Positions 17,467 through 25,563 of a stretch of 64,000 nucleotides of DNA are shown here, piece by piece. The translations under genes and the position numbers were made by a program. The DNA lies in NCBI RefSeq assembly GCF_002043095.1, contig NZ_MVOC01000037.1:1-64000 (forward strand), read 5' to 3'. Source of the DNA: Mycobacterium sp. AT1 (GTDB lineage: Bacteria > Actinomycetota > Actinomycetes > Mycobacteriales > Mycobacteriaceae). How positions within the stretch are numbered: position 1 is the first letter of the stretch; each line of letters starts with the position of its first letter. The notes beneath the pieces were generated by a model, which had not been told where the DNA came from, did no database searches, and was given only the letters and a program-made list of their open reading frames with translations.

Positions 17467-18864
17467 GTGAACTGGACCGTTGACGTGCCAATCGACCAGC
17501 TGCCGGAGCTCCCGCCGCTGTCGAGTGACCTCCGCGAGCGGCTCGACGCCGCCCTCGCCAAGCCAGCTGCCCAGCAGCCGAGCTGGCCCGCGGACCAGGC
17601 CAAGGCGATGCGTACGGTCCTGGAGAGCGTGCCGCCGGTGACGGTCCCGTCGGAGATCGAGCGGCTCAAGGGTCACCTCGCCGACGTCGCGCGCGGAGAG
17701 GCGTTCCTGCTTCAGGGCGGCGACTGCGCCGAGACGTTCGTCGACAACACCGAACCGCACATCCGGGCCAACATCCGCACGCTGCTGCAGATGGCCGTCG
17801 TGCTGACTTACGGCGCCAGCATGCCGGTGGTCAAGGTCGCGCGCATCGCGGGTCAGTACGCCAAGCCGCGGTCGTCCGACGTCGACGCGCTTGGCCTCAA
17901 GTCCTACCGCGGTGACATGGTCAACGGGTTCGCCCCCGACGCCTCGGTGCGCGATCACGACGCCTCGCGACTGGTGCGCGCCTACGCCAACGCCAGCGCC
18001 GCGATGAACCTGGTGCGGGCCATGACGTCGTCGGGGCTGGCCTCGCTGGAATCGGTGCACGACTGGAACCGCGAGTTCGTCCGCACCTCGCCTGCGGGTG
18101 CGCGGTACGAGGCGCTGGCCGCCGAGATCGACCGCGCGCTGCGGTTCATGAGCGCGTGCGGCGTCAACGACATCAACCTGCAGACCGCCGAGATCTACGC
18201 CAGCCACGAGGCGCTGGTGCTCGACTACGAGCGCGCGATGTTGCGGCTGTCCAACGAGTTTCCCGTCGAGGCCCCCGAGCCGCGGCTCTACGACCTGTCG
18301 GCGCACTATGTGTGGATCGGTGACCGCACCCGCCAGCTCGACGGTGCGCACATCGGTTTCGTGGAGACCATCTCCAACCCGATCGGCGTCAAGATCGGGC
18401 CGACGACGCCGCCGGAGTTGGCCGTCGAATACGTCGAGCGTCTCGATCCGCACAATCAGGCGGGCCGCCTGACGCTGGTCAGCAGGATGGGCAACGGCAA
18501 GGTGCGCGACCTGTTGCCGCCGATCATCGAGAAGGTGCAGGCCACCGGCCGCCAGGTGATCTGGCAGTGCGACCCGATGCACGGCAACACCCACGAATCG
18601 TCGACCGGTTACAAGACGCGGCACTTCGACCGCATCGTCGACGAGGTCCAGGGCTTCTTCGAGGTGCATCGCTCGCTGGGCACCCACCCCGGCGGCATCC
18701 ACGTCGAGATCACCGGTGAGAACGTCACCGAATGCCTCGGTGGCGCGCAGGACATCTCGGACTCCGACCTGGCCGGGCGTTACGAGACGGCGTGCGACCC
18801 GCGGCTCAACACGCAGCAGTCCCTGGAGCTGGCGTTCCTGGTCGCCGAGATGTTGCGGGGCTAG
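17467..18864 (+). CDS. aroG: Class II 3-deoxy-D-arabino-heptulosonate 7-phosphate synthase
   Basis: The entry enzyme of the shikimate pathway, condensing phosphoenolpyruvate and erythrose 4-phosphate. The 465-residue length and motifs (LLQGGDCAETF, PVVKVARIAGQYAKPRS, WIGDRTR, KIGPT, WQCDPMHGNT, GGIHVEITGENVTECLGG) are those of the plant-like class II enzyme, with Cys, His, Glu and Asp metal ligands in place. In M. tuberculosis it is feedback-inhibited by aromatic amino acids and partners with chorismate mutase. The GTG start appears leaderless. The gene ends sharing CTAG with convergent pknL. Confidence 0.96.
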   Translation: MNWTVDVPIDQLPELPPLSSDLRERLDAALAKPAAQQPSWPADQAKAMRTVLESVPPVTVPSEIERLKGHLADVARGEAFLLQGGDCAETFVDNTEPHIRANIRTLLQMAVVLTYGASMPVVKVARIAGQYAKPRSSDVDALGLKSYRGDMVNGFAPDASVRDHDASRLVRAYANASAAMNLVRAMTSSGLASLESVHDWNREFVRTSPAGARYEALAAEIDRALRFMSACGVNDINLQTAEIYASHEALVLDYERAMLRLSNEFPVEAPEPRLYDLSAHYVWIGDRTRQLDGAHIGFVETISNPIGVKIGPTTPPELAVEYVERLDPHNQAGRLTLVSRMGNGKVRDLLPPIIEKVQATGRQVIWQCDPMHGNTHESSTGYKTRHFDRIVDEVQGFFEVHRSLGTHPGGIHVEITGENVTECLGGAQDISDSDLAGRYETACDPRLNTQQSLELAFLVAEMLRG

Positions 18865-20114
18865 AACAGCCCCTGCAGGTTGCTGCCGAGCGTCCACGCT
18901 CCGGCGGCGATCAGTGCGGTGAGCGTCAGGATGCCGACCGACCAGAACAGCGTGACCCGTCGGCCGCGTTGCCTGGCCCACTCCAGCTCGTCGATGTCGA
19001 TGCCCGCGAATTTCCCTGGGGTGTAACGGCTTTCAGGGCGCTCCCAATCGTCGGGACCACGCGTCATCTCCCGGGTGTGTTGACGCGGCGCCGGTGGGGG
19101 AGCCACGTCCCTGGTGGGCAGAATCGGCGTCGGAGGTGCCGGGGCCGCGGTGGCCTCGGTGGTGTGGTCGTCGCGGTCGTCCAGCCGGCTCTGGAACTGG
19201 GCCGACGCAACGTGCTGAGCGGAGTTGGCCGGCGCAGGCACCCGAAACGACGGCAGGCCGAGTTCGGTGACGATCGCGTCGAGGTCGGCGCCCATCGCCG
19301 TCGCGTCGGTATAGCGGTCCCCTGGCGTGCGCCTCGTCGCCCGGCGCACCAACTCGTCGAACTGCGGCGGCACCCCCGCGATCGCCACACTGGGCGGCGG
19401 CACGTCGTTGTCCATCCGCTGATACGCCACTGCGAGCACGCTGTCACCGGTGAACGGGGTGCTCCCGGTAAGCAATTCGTAGGCGAGGATGCCGACGCCG
19501 TAGACGTCGCTCTCCGGCGTCGCGTCGCCGGTTCCGACCTGTTCGGGAGACAAATAGGCGGCGGTGCCGAGGATCACACTGGTCGAGGTGATCTTCGCCT
19601 CGGCGACGGCGCGGACCAAACCGAAGTCCGCGATCTTCACCTCGCCGTCGTCGGAGATCAGCACGTTCTCGGGCTTGATGTCGCGGTGCACCAGCCCCGC
19701 CCGGTGCGCCGCCGCCAGACCCCCGAGGATCGGGGTCAGCACCGCAGCGACGGCGTGCGGCGGCATCGGGCCGCGTTCGCGCAGCAGCTCACGCAGCGTG
19801 CCACCCTCGATCAACTCCATGACCAGGTATGGAAGCCCGGCACCATGATCTCCGAGACCCTGGTCGTACACCGCGACCAGCCCGGGATCCTTCAGCCGGG
19901 CGACGGCGCGGGCCTCCCGCTGGAACCGCACCAGGAACTGAGAATCTCCCGCATAGCGTGAATCCATCACCTTCAGCGCCACCGGACGGTCCAGCCGGAG
20001 ATCCAGTCCGCGGTACACCGCGGACATCCCACCGGTGGCGATCAGGGCGTCGACGCGGTACCGCGCATCCAACACGAGGCCGACGAGCGGGTCCGATCGT
20101 TGGCTGGTATCCAC
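18861..20114 (-). CDS. pknL: Membrane Ser/Thr protein kinase PknL
   Basis: A eukaryotic-type Ser/Thr kinase of 417 residues. The N-terminal kinase domain has the glycine loop (IATGGMSAVY), invariant K48 in VALKVMD, catalytic HRDIKPEN, DFGLVRA and the APE-equivalent YLSPEQ. A Thr/Ser-containing activation loop (KITSTSVILGTAAY) is suitable for autophosphorylation. A Pro-rich juxtamembrane region leads to one transmembrane helix near residues 388-408, with a very short outside tail and no PASTA domain, as in mycobacterial PknL. It begins with GTG, six bases after a TAAGAT box, and is divergent from the Rv2175c-like gene, whose product is a known PknL substrate in M. tuberculosis. Confidence 0.95.
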   Translation of the reverse strand: MDTSQRSDPLVGLVLDARYRVDALIATGGMSAVYRGLDLRLDRPVALKVMDSRYAGDSQFLVRFQREARAVARLKDPGLVAVYDQGLGDHGAGLPYLVMELIEGGTLRELLRERGPMPPHAVAAVLTPILGGLAAAHRAGLVHRDIKPENVLISDDGEVKIADFGLVRAVAEAKITSTSVILGTAAYLSPEQVGTGDATPESDVYGVGILAYELLTGSTPFTGDSVLAVAYQRMDNDVPPPSVAIAGVPPQFDELVRRATRRTPGDRYTDATAMGADLDAIVTELGLPSFRVPAPANSAQHVASAQFQSRLDDRDDHTTEATAAPAPPTPILPTRDVAPPPAPRQHTREMTRGPDDWERPESRYTPGKFAGIDIDELEWARQRGRRVTLFWSVGILTLTALIAAGAWTLGSNLQGLF

Positions 20115-20120
20115 GCACGC

Positions 20121-20130
20121 ATCTTAGACT
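20121..20130. promoter_or_regulatory. Overlapping divergent -10 elements of pknL and the Rv2175c-like gene
   Basis: The ten bases ATCTTAGACT hold two -10 hexamers in opposite directions: TAAGAT on the minus strand (20126-20121), six bases before the pknL GTG, and TAGACT on the plus strand (20125-20130), seven bases before the GTG at 20138. They share two base pairs. Both genes would be leaderless, and RNA polymerase should be unable to occupy both at once. Start sites are inferred from spacing. Confidence 0.55.
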
Positions 20131-20137
20131 CGGACCG

Positions 20138-20542
20138 GTGAGCAACATTCCGGCTGCCGACGACGTTCTGGACCCCGACGAAGCCGTCTACGACCTGCCC
20201 GCCGTGGCGTCCATCCTCGGCATCCCGGTGACCAAGGTGCACCAGCACCTGCGCCAGAAGCACCTCATCGGCGTGCGCCGCAACGGCGTCCTGGTGGTGC
20301 CCAAGATCTTCTTCGACGACAAGGGTCACGTCGTGAAGAGTCTGTCGGGCCTCCTGGTCGTGCTGCACGACGGCGGCTACAGCGAAAACGACATCGTCCG
20401 GTGGCTCTTCACCCCGGACCCGTCGCTGACCCTCAGCCGTGACGGCACCGGAGAGGTCGTGGAGAACGCCCGGCCAGTCGACGCGCTGCATTCGCATCAG
20501 GCCCGCGAGGTGGTGCGCCGCGCCCAGGCGATGGCGTACTAG
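20138..20542 (+). CDS. DNA-binding winged-helix protein, PknL substrate (Rv2175c-like)
   Basis: A 134-residue protein matching Rv2175c by position and sequence character. The N-terminal half is helix-turn-helix-like (VASILGIPVTKVHQHLRQKHL), then a wing strand and a C-terminal helical part. In M. tuberculosis this protein binds DNA and is phosphorylated by PknL at an N-terminal Thr; the N-terminus here (MSNIPAADDVLDPDE) has Ser2 but no obvious Thr, so the phosphosite may differ. It starts at GTG 20138, apparently leaderless. It ends in the shared CTAG with mptA. Confidence 0.85.
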   Translation: MSNIPAADDVLDPDEAVYDLPAVASILGIPVTKVHQHLRQKHLIGVRRNGVLVVPKIFFDDKGHVVKSLSGLLVVLHDGGYSENDIVRWLFTPDPSLTLSRDGTGEVVENARPVDALHSHQAREVVRRAQAMAY

Positions 20543-22092
20543 GAGCCGGTGTCCTGAGGGCCGTTCGACTGGGCGGCGGGGGCCTTCTCGGCCTCCGCGC
20601 TCTCGGGAGACTTCGCCAGCGAGTACCACGCCACCGCCGCACACGCGGTGGCGAGCGCGACGTGCAACCACGAGTACATGCCATGCGAGCCGTCGGGCTT
20701 GAAGATCACCATGATCCACGTCGAGAACCCTGCGATGGCCGCGATCGACTGCCTGCTCTGGGCCAGCGCCGACAGCACGGCCAGCGGCCACGTGTAGTAC
20801 CAGGGAAGCGCCGCGGGGACGAACAACACCACGACGAGCATCGCCAGCGCGATTCCCGTCAAGGCTTCACGGTCGTCGTGGCGGAAACGCCACCACAGCA
20901 ACGGAAGTGAGATGGCGATGATCGCGACCCCGGCGATGCGCGTCACCTCGAGGACGGCATAGAAGTTCACCGGCAGGAACAGTCCGCCGATCGCGTTGAC
21001 CAGATTGGCCACCGCGGTCGGCACCGTGAGCCAGTTGATGATCTTCACCGAGCCCGCGAGCGCGGTCAGCCAACCCAGCCCGACCCCCGCCAGCCACGAC
21101 ACCACGGCGAACACCACGACGAAGATGAGCGCCGACGCGCCGGTGGCCAAGCCGAAGGCGCGCGCAGGCCCGAGCCCGCGTTTCTCCCTGAGCCGGTGCA
21201 TCCACATCCACACCATGAACGGCAGGGCGATTCCCGCCGTCGCCTTCACCGCGACCGCGATCGCGATCAGGCTGACGCCCCACACCGGTCTGTTTTGCAA
21301 GGTCAGCGCGATGGCCGCCATCATGAGGCCGACCATCAGCATCTCGTTGTGGACGCCGCCCATCAGATGGATGATCACCAACGGGTTGAGCACGCAGATC
21401 CACAGGGCGGCAGGCCCGTTGGCCCCGACGTGGCGCGCGATCCGCGGCGCGGCCCAGATCAGCATCACCAGCCCGGGCAGCATGCAGAGCCGCAGCAGCA
21501 TGGTGCCCTCGATGACGTGGTCGCCGACGACCATCGTGACGAACTTGGCCACCAGGATGAACACCGGACCGTACGGGGCGGTCGTCGTCGTCCAGATCGG
21601 ACTCACGTCGTCGAGCAACGAGTTGGGATTTTCGATCGGGCCGACGACGTAGGGATCGAACCCGTCGCGCAGCAAGGCCCCCTGCGCCAGATACGAATAC
21701 GTGTCGCGGCTGAACACAGGCGCGCTCAACAGCAGTGGCGTCAACCAGAACCCGGTCGTCGCCAGCATCGTGTACGTGGTCGCGGTGCGGTCGACGACCC
21801 GTCTGCCCAACAGCAGCCAGGCGATCAGCATCGCCGCGACGCCACCCCACAACAGCAGCGACGAGAACACCAGACCGTGTCCGAATCGCAACCAGGACAG
21901 GGAAATCGACTCGAGCACCGGATCGTGCAACCGAGTGCTGCCGGCGCCGAGGCCCCCGAGGGTGATCAGCACCGCGCCGAGGCAGCCGAGACGGGCCGGT
22001 CGGCCCTCCCGGGACGCGGCGAAGGCGGTCAGGCGCGAGACGTGGCTCCCGAAACGGGATTTCGGTTGGTGCGCGGCGGTCGGAGTCGTCAT
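20539..22092 (-). CDS. mptA: Alpha-1,6-mannosyltransferase MptA
   Basis: A GT-C membrane mannosyltransferase of 517 residues with about twelve hydrophobic segments. The first large loop carries FSRDTYSYLAQG, with the Asp typical of GT-C catalytic sites, followed by DPYVVGP. By synteny it is MptA (Rv2174), which extends the alpha-1,6 mannan core of lipomannan using polyprenol-phosphate mannose outside the membrane. I start at ATG 22092 (MTTPTAAHQPKS); the frame is open upstream into idsA2. It lies five bases downstream of idsA2 on the same strand, so the prenyl carrier synthase and transferase genes are probably co-transcribed. Confidence 0.9.
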   Translation of the reverse strand: MTTPTAAHQPKSRFGSHVSRLTAFAASREGRPARLGCLGAVLITLGGLGAGSTRLHDPVLESISLSWLRFGHGLVFSSLLLWGGVAAMLIAWLLLGRRVVDRTATTYTMLATTGFWLTPLLLSAPVFSRDTYSYLAQGALLRDGFDPYVVGPIENPNSLLDDVSPIWTTTTAPYGPVFILVAKFVTMVVGDHVIEGTMLLRLCMLPGLVMLIWAAPRIARHVGANGPAALWICVLNPLVIIHLMGGVHNEMLMVGLMMAAIALTLQNRPVWGVSLIAIAVAVKATAGIALPFMVWMWMHRLREKRGLGPARAFGLATGASALIFVVVFAVVSWLAGVGLGWLTALAGSVKIINWLTVPTAVANLVNAIGGLFLPVNFYAVLEVTRIAGVAIIAISLPLLWWRFRHDDREALTGIALAMLVVVLFVPAALPWYYTWPLAVLSALAQSRQSIAAIAGFSTWIMVIFKPDGSHGMYSWLHVALATACAAVAWYSLAKSPESAEAEKAPAAQSNGPQDTGS

Positions 22093-22097
22093 GCGCC

Positions 22098-23165
22098 TCA
22101 GGCGGACCGGTTCGACGCCAATCTGGCGAGCTCGGCCAGACCGACCTTCGCGGCGGCGTCGATGTCCGCCGCGTCGAGGAGGGCTAGGGCCTGCCCGGTG
22201 AGCAGCTCGATGCGCGCCTCGACCGCGGCGAGCGCACCAACGGACTCGATGACGTGGCAAAGCTCCCGGACGTCGGCCTCCGACAGCTCGGTGCCGATCG
22301 AGGTGCGCAACATCTTGGCTGCCAACGGATCCGAGCCGTCGGCACGTTCGACGGCCTCGGCGAGCAGCACGGTGCGCTTGCCCGACCGAAGGTCGTCACC
22401 GGACGGCTTGCCGGTGACCGCGGGGTCGCCGAACACGCCGAGGACGTCGTCGCGCAGCTGGAACGCCACCCCGAGATTGGTCCCCACCTGATGGAAGGTG
22501 GCCTGCACCTCTGGCCGGTCGGCCGCCGCGGCCGCGCCGAGCTGCAACGGTCGCGTCACCGTGTACGAGGCGGTCTTGTAGGTGTTGACGTTCATCGCGG
22601 ATTCGACGGTCTCGGCACCGCTCGCCTCGGCGACGATGTCGAGGAATTGCCCGCCGAGCACCTCGGTCCGGATGTCGGCCCACACCTGCTGGACGCGGCG
22701 GTGGGCGTCGACCGGCAGGTCGGCGGAGGTGACGATGTCGTCGGCCCAGACCAGCGACAGATCGCCGAGCAGGATGGCGGTCGACAACCCGAACTGTTCG
22801 GAGGAGCCGTGCCAGTTGCGCTCGCGATGAAGGTCGGTGAAGTGTCGGTGGACGGTGGGAAGCCCGCGCCGGGTCGCCGAGGCGTCGATCACGTCGTCGT
22901 GCACCAGTGCACAGGCGTGCAGCAACTCGAGTGCGGAGAAGAGCAGCAGCGCGTCGGAGTCCGCGTCCAGGGTGGCGGGGTGATCAGCCGGTGCGACCGC
23001 GCGCCAGCCCCAGTAGGCGAACGCGGGACGTAGCCGCTTGCCGCCGCGGAGGACGAACTCCTCGAGGGCGGCCGTCATCTCCGCGTAGTCGGCACCGATG
23101 TAGGCGGCGCCGGCGCGGCGGGTGGTCAGGTATTTGCGCAGTCGCTCGGTGACGGCGCCTGCCAA
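22098..23165 (-). CDS. idsA2: Polyprenyl (geranylgeranyl-type) diphosphate synthase IdsA2
   Basis: A trans-prenyltransferase of 355 residues. Both Asp-rich regions are clear: first ALVHDDVID (DDxxD-like, DDVID) and second LRDDVLGVFGDP. The GGKRLRP motif near residue 41 binds isopentenyl diphosphate. It makes a mid-length isoprenyl diphosphate used for lipid carriers. The TTG at 23165 gives MAGAVTERL, matching the annotated start of the M. tuberculosis protein, but a CTG at 23204 preceded by AAAGGGG has a better ribosome-binding site and would add 13 residues. It heads the idsA2-mptA pair. Confidence 0.9.
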   Translation of the reverse strand: MAGAVTERLRKYLTTRRAGAAYIGADYAEMTAALEEFVLRGGKRLRPAFAYWGWRAVAPADHPATLDADSDALLLFSALELLHACALVHDDVIDASATRRGLPTVHRHFTDLHRERNWHGSSEQFGLSTAILLGDLSLVWADDIVTSADLPVDAHRRVQQVWADIRTEVLGGQFLDIVAEASGAETVESAMNVNTYKTASYTVTRPLQLGAAAAADRPEVQATFHQVGTNLGVAFQLRDDVLGVFGDPAVTGKPSGDDLRSGKRTVLLAEAVERADGSDPLAAKMLRTSIGTELSEADVRELCHVIESVGALAAVEARIELLTGQALALLDAADIDAAAKVGLAELARLASNRSA

Positions 23166-23250
23166 TTCCGTGGCCGACGGTGTCGCGGCAGCATTGACGC
23201 TCAGCGCCCGCCCCTTTCACTACGAAGAACCCTCAGACTAGTGGGATTCA

Positions 23251-23925
23251 TCAGCGCGAGTCGTGCGGGTTGGCCATCACTGGGCTGCGGTCACGGCTCT
23301 TCCAGGCGACGCCGCCCACGACGAGGGCCACCAGGAAGGCGGCGACGCCCACCCAGATCGCCGCGCCCGCGAACGAGCGTGCGCTGGGGTCGGTGTAGCG
23401 GGCTTGGGCGTTCATCGTGCTGACGACGCCCGGCTTGAGCGTCCACTGGACCACGTCGGAGGACACCTGTTCGCCGTTGGTCGAGGTGACGTCGCCGGGG
23501 AACGCGACGTTCAACGACACGTCGGCGTCGGGGTCGTTGAGCGAGGTCAGGTCCGCCCTGCCCTCGAGGATCACCAGGTCACCGGCTCGCCGCAGCGAGA
23601 TGTCGACCCCGGCGGCGTCGGCGTTCATGTTGGCGAGCTGCGGCAGTTCGGCGAACGTCAGGTCGGAGAAGACGGCCTGGGAGCCGACGTAGTCGTCGCG
23701 CTCGTACGGCGAGACCGACACCTTGTTGGCGAAGGGCAGGCTGTTGAGCAGCTGCGGACCCTTGTCGTCGCCGTCCTTGGGCTTGGCCGCGGCGATGATC
23801 TGACCCGACACCCGGTCGTCGGGGGACACGGTGATCGACGCCCGCACCCGCACGCAACCCGCGATCATGGGCGCGATCAGGACCAGCAAAAGCAAGGCGA
23901 GCAGGCGTTTGCGGCGGGTTGGCAC
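23251..23925 (-). CDS. lppM: Lipoprotein LppM
   Basis: A 224-residue lipoprotein. The signal peptide ends in the lipobox IAGC (Cys near residue 24). The mature part (ASITVSPDDRVSGQIIAA) is beta-rich, and a transmembrane helix near residues 185-205 follows, so it is held by lipid and by helix. This matches LppM (Rv2171), which in pathogenic mycobacteria influences phagosome maturation. GTG 23925 (MPTRRKRLL) is the natural start. In M. tuberculosis a folate-enzyme gene lies between idsA2 and lppM; here there is only an 85-bp gap. Confidence 0.87.
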   Translation of the reverse strand: MPTRRKRLLALLLLVLIAPMIAGCVRVRASITVSPDDRVSGQIIAAAKPKDGDDKGPQLLNSLPFANKVSVSPYERDDYVGSQAVFSDLTFAELPQLANMNADAAGVDISLRRAGDLVILEGRADLTSLNDPDADVSLNVAFPGDVTSTNGEQVSSDVVQWTLKPGVVSTMNAQARYTDPSARSFAGAAIWVGVAAFLVALVVGGVAWKSRDRSPVMANPHDSR

Positions 23926-23962
23926 CCCGACATGGTGCCAGACCGGTGCCGTACTCGACGTA

Positions 23963-24562
23963 CTAGAGCGGCAGATTTCTGCCAAGGATGGCGAACGGCC
24001 GCGGATCTCCGGCGAAGTGGTAGCCCCTGATCACGTCGGTGAAGCCGAGGCGCCGGTACAACCGCCATGCGCGGTTGGCCTCCTCGTCGACCTCGGGGGT
24101 GGACAGCAACACCTGCGGCTCGGAGCGCCCCAGCAGAAGCCGTCGGACCAGGGCCTCGCCGAGCCCCCGCCCCTGCGCCCGCGGGTGCACGTGAACCTCG
24201 GTGAGCTCGAAGTAGTCGGTCGTCAGCTCGGCGATCTGCGCCCTGTCTGCGCCGCCACGCTCCAGGCCCTGGACGACTTGCTGTTGCCACCACTGGTCGG
24301 GTGCGCCGCAGTATCCGTATGCCACGCCGAGCATCGGAGCCGACGTCAGCGGCGGCCCGTCGGGGTCGGAAGGGGAGCGGTCGGGGACCTCGACGGCCGC
24401 GACGGCCGTCCAGCCCCTTCTGTGGGTGTGCTCGACCCACATCGAGGCACGCTGATCTTCGGTGCCGCGGGGATAGCGCATGGCGTCGACGTAGATGCCG
24501 AGGGCGTCCCCGAGACGCCGTTGCATGTCGCCAGGTGACAAGTCGATCAGGAACGTGGCCAA
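23963..24562 (-). CDS. GNAT-family N-acetyltransferase (Rv2170-like)
   Basis: A 199-residue GNAT protein. The acetyl-CoA loop is present as VHPRAQGRGLGEALVRRLL (R/Q-x-x-G-x-G/A), and the late 'RLYRRLGFTD' motif is characteristic. The orthologue Rv2170 has been reported as a protein lysine acetyltransferase acting on a central-carbon enzyme. The start is TTG 24562 with GAGG directly in front, which is unusually tight. It is followed after 37 bases by lppM. Confidence 0.85.
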   Translation of the reverse strand: MATFLIDLSPGDMQRRLGDALGIYVDAMRYPRGTEDQRASMWVEHTHRRGWTAVAAVEVPDRSPSDPDGPPLTSAPMLGVAYGYCGAPDQWWQQQVVQGLERGGADRAQIAELTTDYFELTEVHVHPRAQGRGLGEALVRRLLLGRSEPQVLLSTPEVDEEANRAWRLYRRLGFTDVIRGYHFAGDPRPFAILGRNLPL

Positions 24563-24747
24563 CCTCTAAATGCCCTTCGCGCTGTTGCCGATTCGACGTC
24601 ATTATCCGGTCAGCGACGCGGGATCCCGCCACCGGCGGGGCACGAACTATGATCGAAGCCTGACGTCGGTTCGGGGGCTACCGCGAAGTGACTCGGGGAA
24701 GTAGGTGGTACGCGCCGGATTCTGCTCGTATCATGAAGGCCAGGGTG

Positions 24748-24802
24748 CCCCGCAATTCGCGGGCGTACGTATTTTGAACGCACGACCGTAAATTCGCGGT
24801 CG
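24748..24802 (+). other. Two tandem hairpins in the leader of the DUF3040 gene
   Basis: CCCGC-AATTC-GCGGG (24749-24763) and CGACCG-N8-CGGTCG (24783-24802) are two short stem-loops whose loops both contain AATTC, located 30-80 bases before the ATG. Whether they act in RNA (leader structure) or DNA (operator) is unknown. The rest of the 268-bp gap between the acetyltransferase and DUF3040 genes shows nothing else I can identify. Confidence 0.35.
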
Positions 24803-24830
24803 CAGCAGGGACGCAACATGGGAGGCGCGG

Positions 24831-25232
24831 ATGCCACTCTCCGATCATGAGCAGCGCATGCTCGACCAGATCGAGAGCGCTCTTTATGCCGAGGACCCCA
24901 AGTTCGCGTCGAGTGTGCGCGGCGGGAATCTCCGGGCACCGTCGGCGCGTCGTCGCCTGCAGGGTGCCGTCGTCTTCATCGTCGGTCTGGCGTTGCTCAT
25001 CTGCGGCGTCGCGTTCCGGGCCACTCAGATCAGCGGGTTCCCCGTTCTCAGCGTCATCGGCTTCATCCTGATGTTCGGCGGGGTGGTGTACGCCATCACC
25101 GGTCCGCGTGTCGCGGGTGGCCGTGACGGCGCCGCACCGGAGCCCAATTCGAACCAGCAGAAGAGGACAAAGGGCGGCAACTCGTTCTCCAGCCGCATGG
25201 AGGAAAGGTTCCGCCGCCGCTTCGAGGAGTGA
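24831..25232 (+). CDS. DUF3040 membrane protein (Rv2169c-like)
   Basis: A 133-residue actinobacterial DUF3040 protein. The N-terminal signature MPLSDHEQRMLDQIESAL is followed by two transmembrane helices (about residues 44-61 and 67-85) and a basic, Gln/Ser-rich tail (SSRMEERFRRRFEE). Family function is unknown; orthologues sit before the dcw cluster in mycobacteria. The ATG is preceded by GGGAGGCGCGG. A strong terminator follows 17 bases after the stop, so it is probably monocistronic. Confidence 0.85.
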   Translation: MPLSDHEQRMLDQIESALYAEDPKFASSVRGGNLRAPSARRRLQGAVVFIVGLALLICGVAFRATQISGFPVLSVIGFILMFGGVVYAITGPRVAGGRDGAAPEPNSNQQKRTKGGNSFSSRMEERFRRRFEE

Positions 25233-25248
25233 CCTTCTGCGTCACCTG

Positions 25249-25280
25249 AGGGCAGCTCCGCATGGAGCTGCCCTTTTTCT
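25249..25280 (+). terminator. Rho-independent terminator after the DUF3040 gene
   Basis: A perfect 11-bp stem, AGGGCAGCTCC (25249-25259) and GGAGCTGCCCT (25264-25274), with a GCAT loop and a following TTTTCT run. This is a textbook intrinsic terminator, uncommon in mycobacteria, and it isolates the upstream gene from the mraZ promoter region. The rest of the gap up to mraZ (25281-25563) holds no gene; it contains the MraZ-box arrays listed separately. Confidence 0.85.
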
Positions 25281-25433
25281 TTGCGTTCGACACGCCGCGG
25301 CGGAGGCCCGGTGGTGGGTGGTCAGCCCTTTCCCCCCACCACGCCCCACCCCCTTCACCAGGTAGCTCTAGCTGGCCTTTTCGTGTCTTAGGCCGGTTTC
25401 GTCGGCCATTCCATGCCCGAAAATGGTCCGTTT

Positions 25434-25459
25434 GTGGTGTGCGGTGGGGGCTCGTGCCC
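25434..25459 (+). promoter_or_regulatory. Upstream MraZ-box array
   Basis: GTGGTG (25434), GTGGGG (25444) and the degenerate GTGCCC (25454) recur every 10 bp with 4-bp spacers. MraZ of Escherichia coli is known to bind direct repeats of TGGG with 5-nt spacers, the same geometry. This array starts 51 bp (about five helical turns) before the downstream one and may allow a second oligomer to bind. Confidence 0.5.
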
Positions 25460-25484
25460 ATTTTTTGCCGATGAATGGAGCAAA

Positions 25485-25510
25485 GTGGGGGATCGTGGGG
25501 TAATGTGGCG
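25485..25510 (+). promoter_or_regulatory. MraZ operator overlapping the mraZ promoter
   Basis: GTGGGG (25485-25490), GTGGGG (25495-25500) and GTGGCG (25505-25510) are exact 10-bp-period direct repeats separated by GATC and TAAT. The sequence TAATGT (25501-25506) between the second and third repeats fits a -10 hexamer, so MraZ bound here would block transcription of the dcw operon. This matches the known autoregulation of mraZ in other bacteria. Confidence 0.75.
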
Positions 25511-25563
25511 GACAACGGAGCGGCTAGGGCTCCGCCAGTTCGGCAGCAGGCGGAGGTGACGGG

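Noticed and set aside
25262..25474. Possible small protein between the terminator and mraZ
   Set aside because: It starts within the terminator stem, has biased composition, and spans MraZ-box DNA; better explained as regulatory sequence.
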